NCBI GenBank assembly: GCA_017432685.1 | Contig: JAFRIR010000041.1 | Span: 1-64,000, forward strand | Direction of reading: 5' to 3' | DNA length: 64,000 nucleotides | Origin: Flexilinea sp. | Lineage (GTDB): Bacteria; Chloroflexota; Anaerolineae; Anaerolineales; Anaerolineaceae | Shown: in pieces, positions 63,106 through 64,000 of the stretch | Layout: each line of letters begins with the position of its first letter | Numbering within the stretch: position 1 is the stretch's first letter | Translations under genes and position numbers: made by a program | Notes under the pieces: generated by a model | What the model was told of the DNA's origin: nothing | The model's input: the letters and a program-made list of their open reading frames with translations, nothing else | Database searches by the model: none

Positions 63106-64000
63106 ATGATCAGGTCAAAACAAATCAAAAAACCGCAGAACGTTCTGGTAGTTGACGATCAGGAGCTCAACCGTTATATTCTGGGCATGATCCTGGAAGA
63201 CGATTATGAAGTTCTGTATGCTGAAAACGGGGAGGAAGCGCTGAAAATCATCAGACAGAATCCTGACAGCCTCTCCGTCATCCTGCTGGACCTGATGATG
63301 CCGGTCATGGACGGGTTTACGGTGCTGGACATCCTCCGCAATGACGAGCAGCTGAAGTCGATCCCGGTCATCGTCCTGACTGCCGAAAAAAGCGCAGAGC
63401 TCAAAGCGCTGCAGATGGGCGCTGCGGATTTCATCACGAAGCCCTTTGACATGCATGAGGTGATCCTCGCCCGTGTCAGCCGCATCATTGAACTGAGTGA
63501 AGGCCGTCAGCTGATCTCCGCTGCAGAACATGACAGGCTGACCATGCTTTACAGCCGTAACTTTTTCTTTGAATATGCCAACCGCATCCACCAGTATCAT
63601 CCTGAATTACACATGGATGCCATCGTCATGAACATTGAACAGTTCCACTCCATCAACGCGCTGAACGGACGCGAATTCGGTGACAATGTGCTGCGTATTC
63701 TCGGCAATGAGATTCGGGCATTTCTGGCAGAAACGGATGGGATCGCCAGCCGCATTGAAGCAGATCGCTTTGATATTTTCTGCATCCATCAGGATGATTA
63801 CCAGGAACTGCTGGATCGCTTTCAGAACAAGGTAAATGAATTCTCAAGAAAGGCAAATATCCGGCTGCGCATGGGCGTAAAACCCTGGCGTGAAGGTGTG
63901 GAACCGATCCTGCTTTTTGACCAGGCACGGGCTGCCTGCAGCCTGGTGCGCGGGAATTACCTGACCCATCTGATGATCTACGATGAAGATATGCAAATGC
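63106..64000 (+). CDS. Response regulator with degenerate GGDEF domain (3' end outside the window)
   Basis: Start at ATG 63106 with GAGGTG 4-5 nt upstream. The receiver domain (MIRSKQIKKPQNVLVVDDQE, phosphoacceptor Asp62 in LLDLMMPVMDGF, Thr92, Lys112 in TKPFD) is intact. A GGDEF-like domain follows from EHDRLTMLYSRNFFFEYANR, but its active-site motif is replaced by ADRFD, so it is not a cyclase. Proteins of this layout often continue into an EAL domain; the window ends first. It follows the hybrid kinase by 29 bp and probably receives phosphate from it. It would connect this pathway to c-di-GMP if an EAL domain is present. Confidence 0.88.
   Translation, partial: MIRSKQIKKPQNVLVVDDQELNRYILGMILEDDYEVLYAENGEEALKIIRQNPDSLSVILLDLMMPVMDGFTVLDILRNDEQLKSIPVIVLTAEKSAELKALQMGAADFITKPFDMHEVILARVSRIIELSEGRQLISAAEHDRLTMLYSRNFFFEYANRIHQYHPELHMDAIVMNIEQFHSINALNGREFGDNVLRILGNEIRAFLAETDGIASRIEADRFDIFCIHQDDYQELLDRFQNKVNEFSRKANIRLRMGVKPWREGVEPILLFDQARAACSLVRGNYLTHLMIYDEDMQM

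Overview
The window is a stretch of bacterial chromosome of moderate GC. I infer an anaerobic member of the Chloroflexota (Anaerolineae-like), with moderate-to-low confidence. The hints are a secreted NBR1/Ig-like lipoprotein beside a C39-type protease, a DUF5679-type zinc-ribbon miniprotein, giant InlB-repeat surface proteins without LPXTG anchors, and abundant degenerate 7-bp tandem repeats. No rRNA, tRNA, CRISPR array, phage or intact transposase was seen.

Layout. 1-1.2 kb: end of rplK and complete rplA. 1.3-5.9 kb: a HIT hydrolase, a membrane GGDEF cyclase, a degenerate-GGDEF/EAL phosphodiesterase, a RelB/DinJ antitoxin followed by the deleted remnant of a PIN toxin, and a MazG-like pyrophosphohydrolase. 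6.2-36.5 kb: three tandem paralogous giant secreted proteins (about 2250, 2535 and 4857 aa) built from InlB/Listeria-Bacteroides, Cna-B, DUF11-like, YDG and YGX (MBG) modules. The third carries 36 YDG units of about 84 aa, which are also about 252-bp DNA repeats. All three share an extended -10 promoter, a long leader, a family-specific block and a C-terminal tail with no known sorting signal.

36.6-44.9 kb: a nucleoside salvage island. A ribokinase-type PfkB kinase (+) converges on two overlapping nucleoside hydrolases (-). Upstream of those, on the same strand, lies a Bmp/Nup-type nucleoside ABC importer (binding protein, double ATPase, two permeases), with a strong promoter and a palindromic operator before the binding protein. 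The inferred job is to import nucleosides, split them to base plus ribose, and phosphorylate the ribose. 44.9-51.5 kb: biotin ligase, zinc-ribbon miniprotein, cold-shock protein, then gatC-gatA-gatB-lpdA, which overlap or are closely spaced. 51.7-56.4 kb: a duplicated DUF3298 secreted protein, a C39-like protease overlapping an Ig-like lipoprotein gene, and recA. 56.5-64 kb: an MgtA-type Mg2+ ATPase behind an unusual leader (promoter, MITE, 25-codon ORF, terminator), a diacylglycerol-kinase-like lipid kinase whose 3' end is triplicated with an intergenic repeat, and a hybrid histidine kinase followed by a response regulator cut off by the window end.

Intergenic DNA is rich in four repeat classes: (1) degenerate heptad arrays that abut or overlap stop codons, sometimes as inverted pairs; (2) MITE-like elements with TIRs resembling GGGCACCTCTAAAAACT; (3) long hairpins beginning GAGGGtcaGTACCCG that end in T-runs and probably terminate transcription; (4) GC-rich palindromic repeats (family B) around GCTGCGGCGCAGC. 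The heptad arrays, the giant-protein family and the mgtA leader are the most unusual parts.
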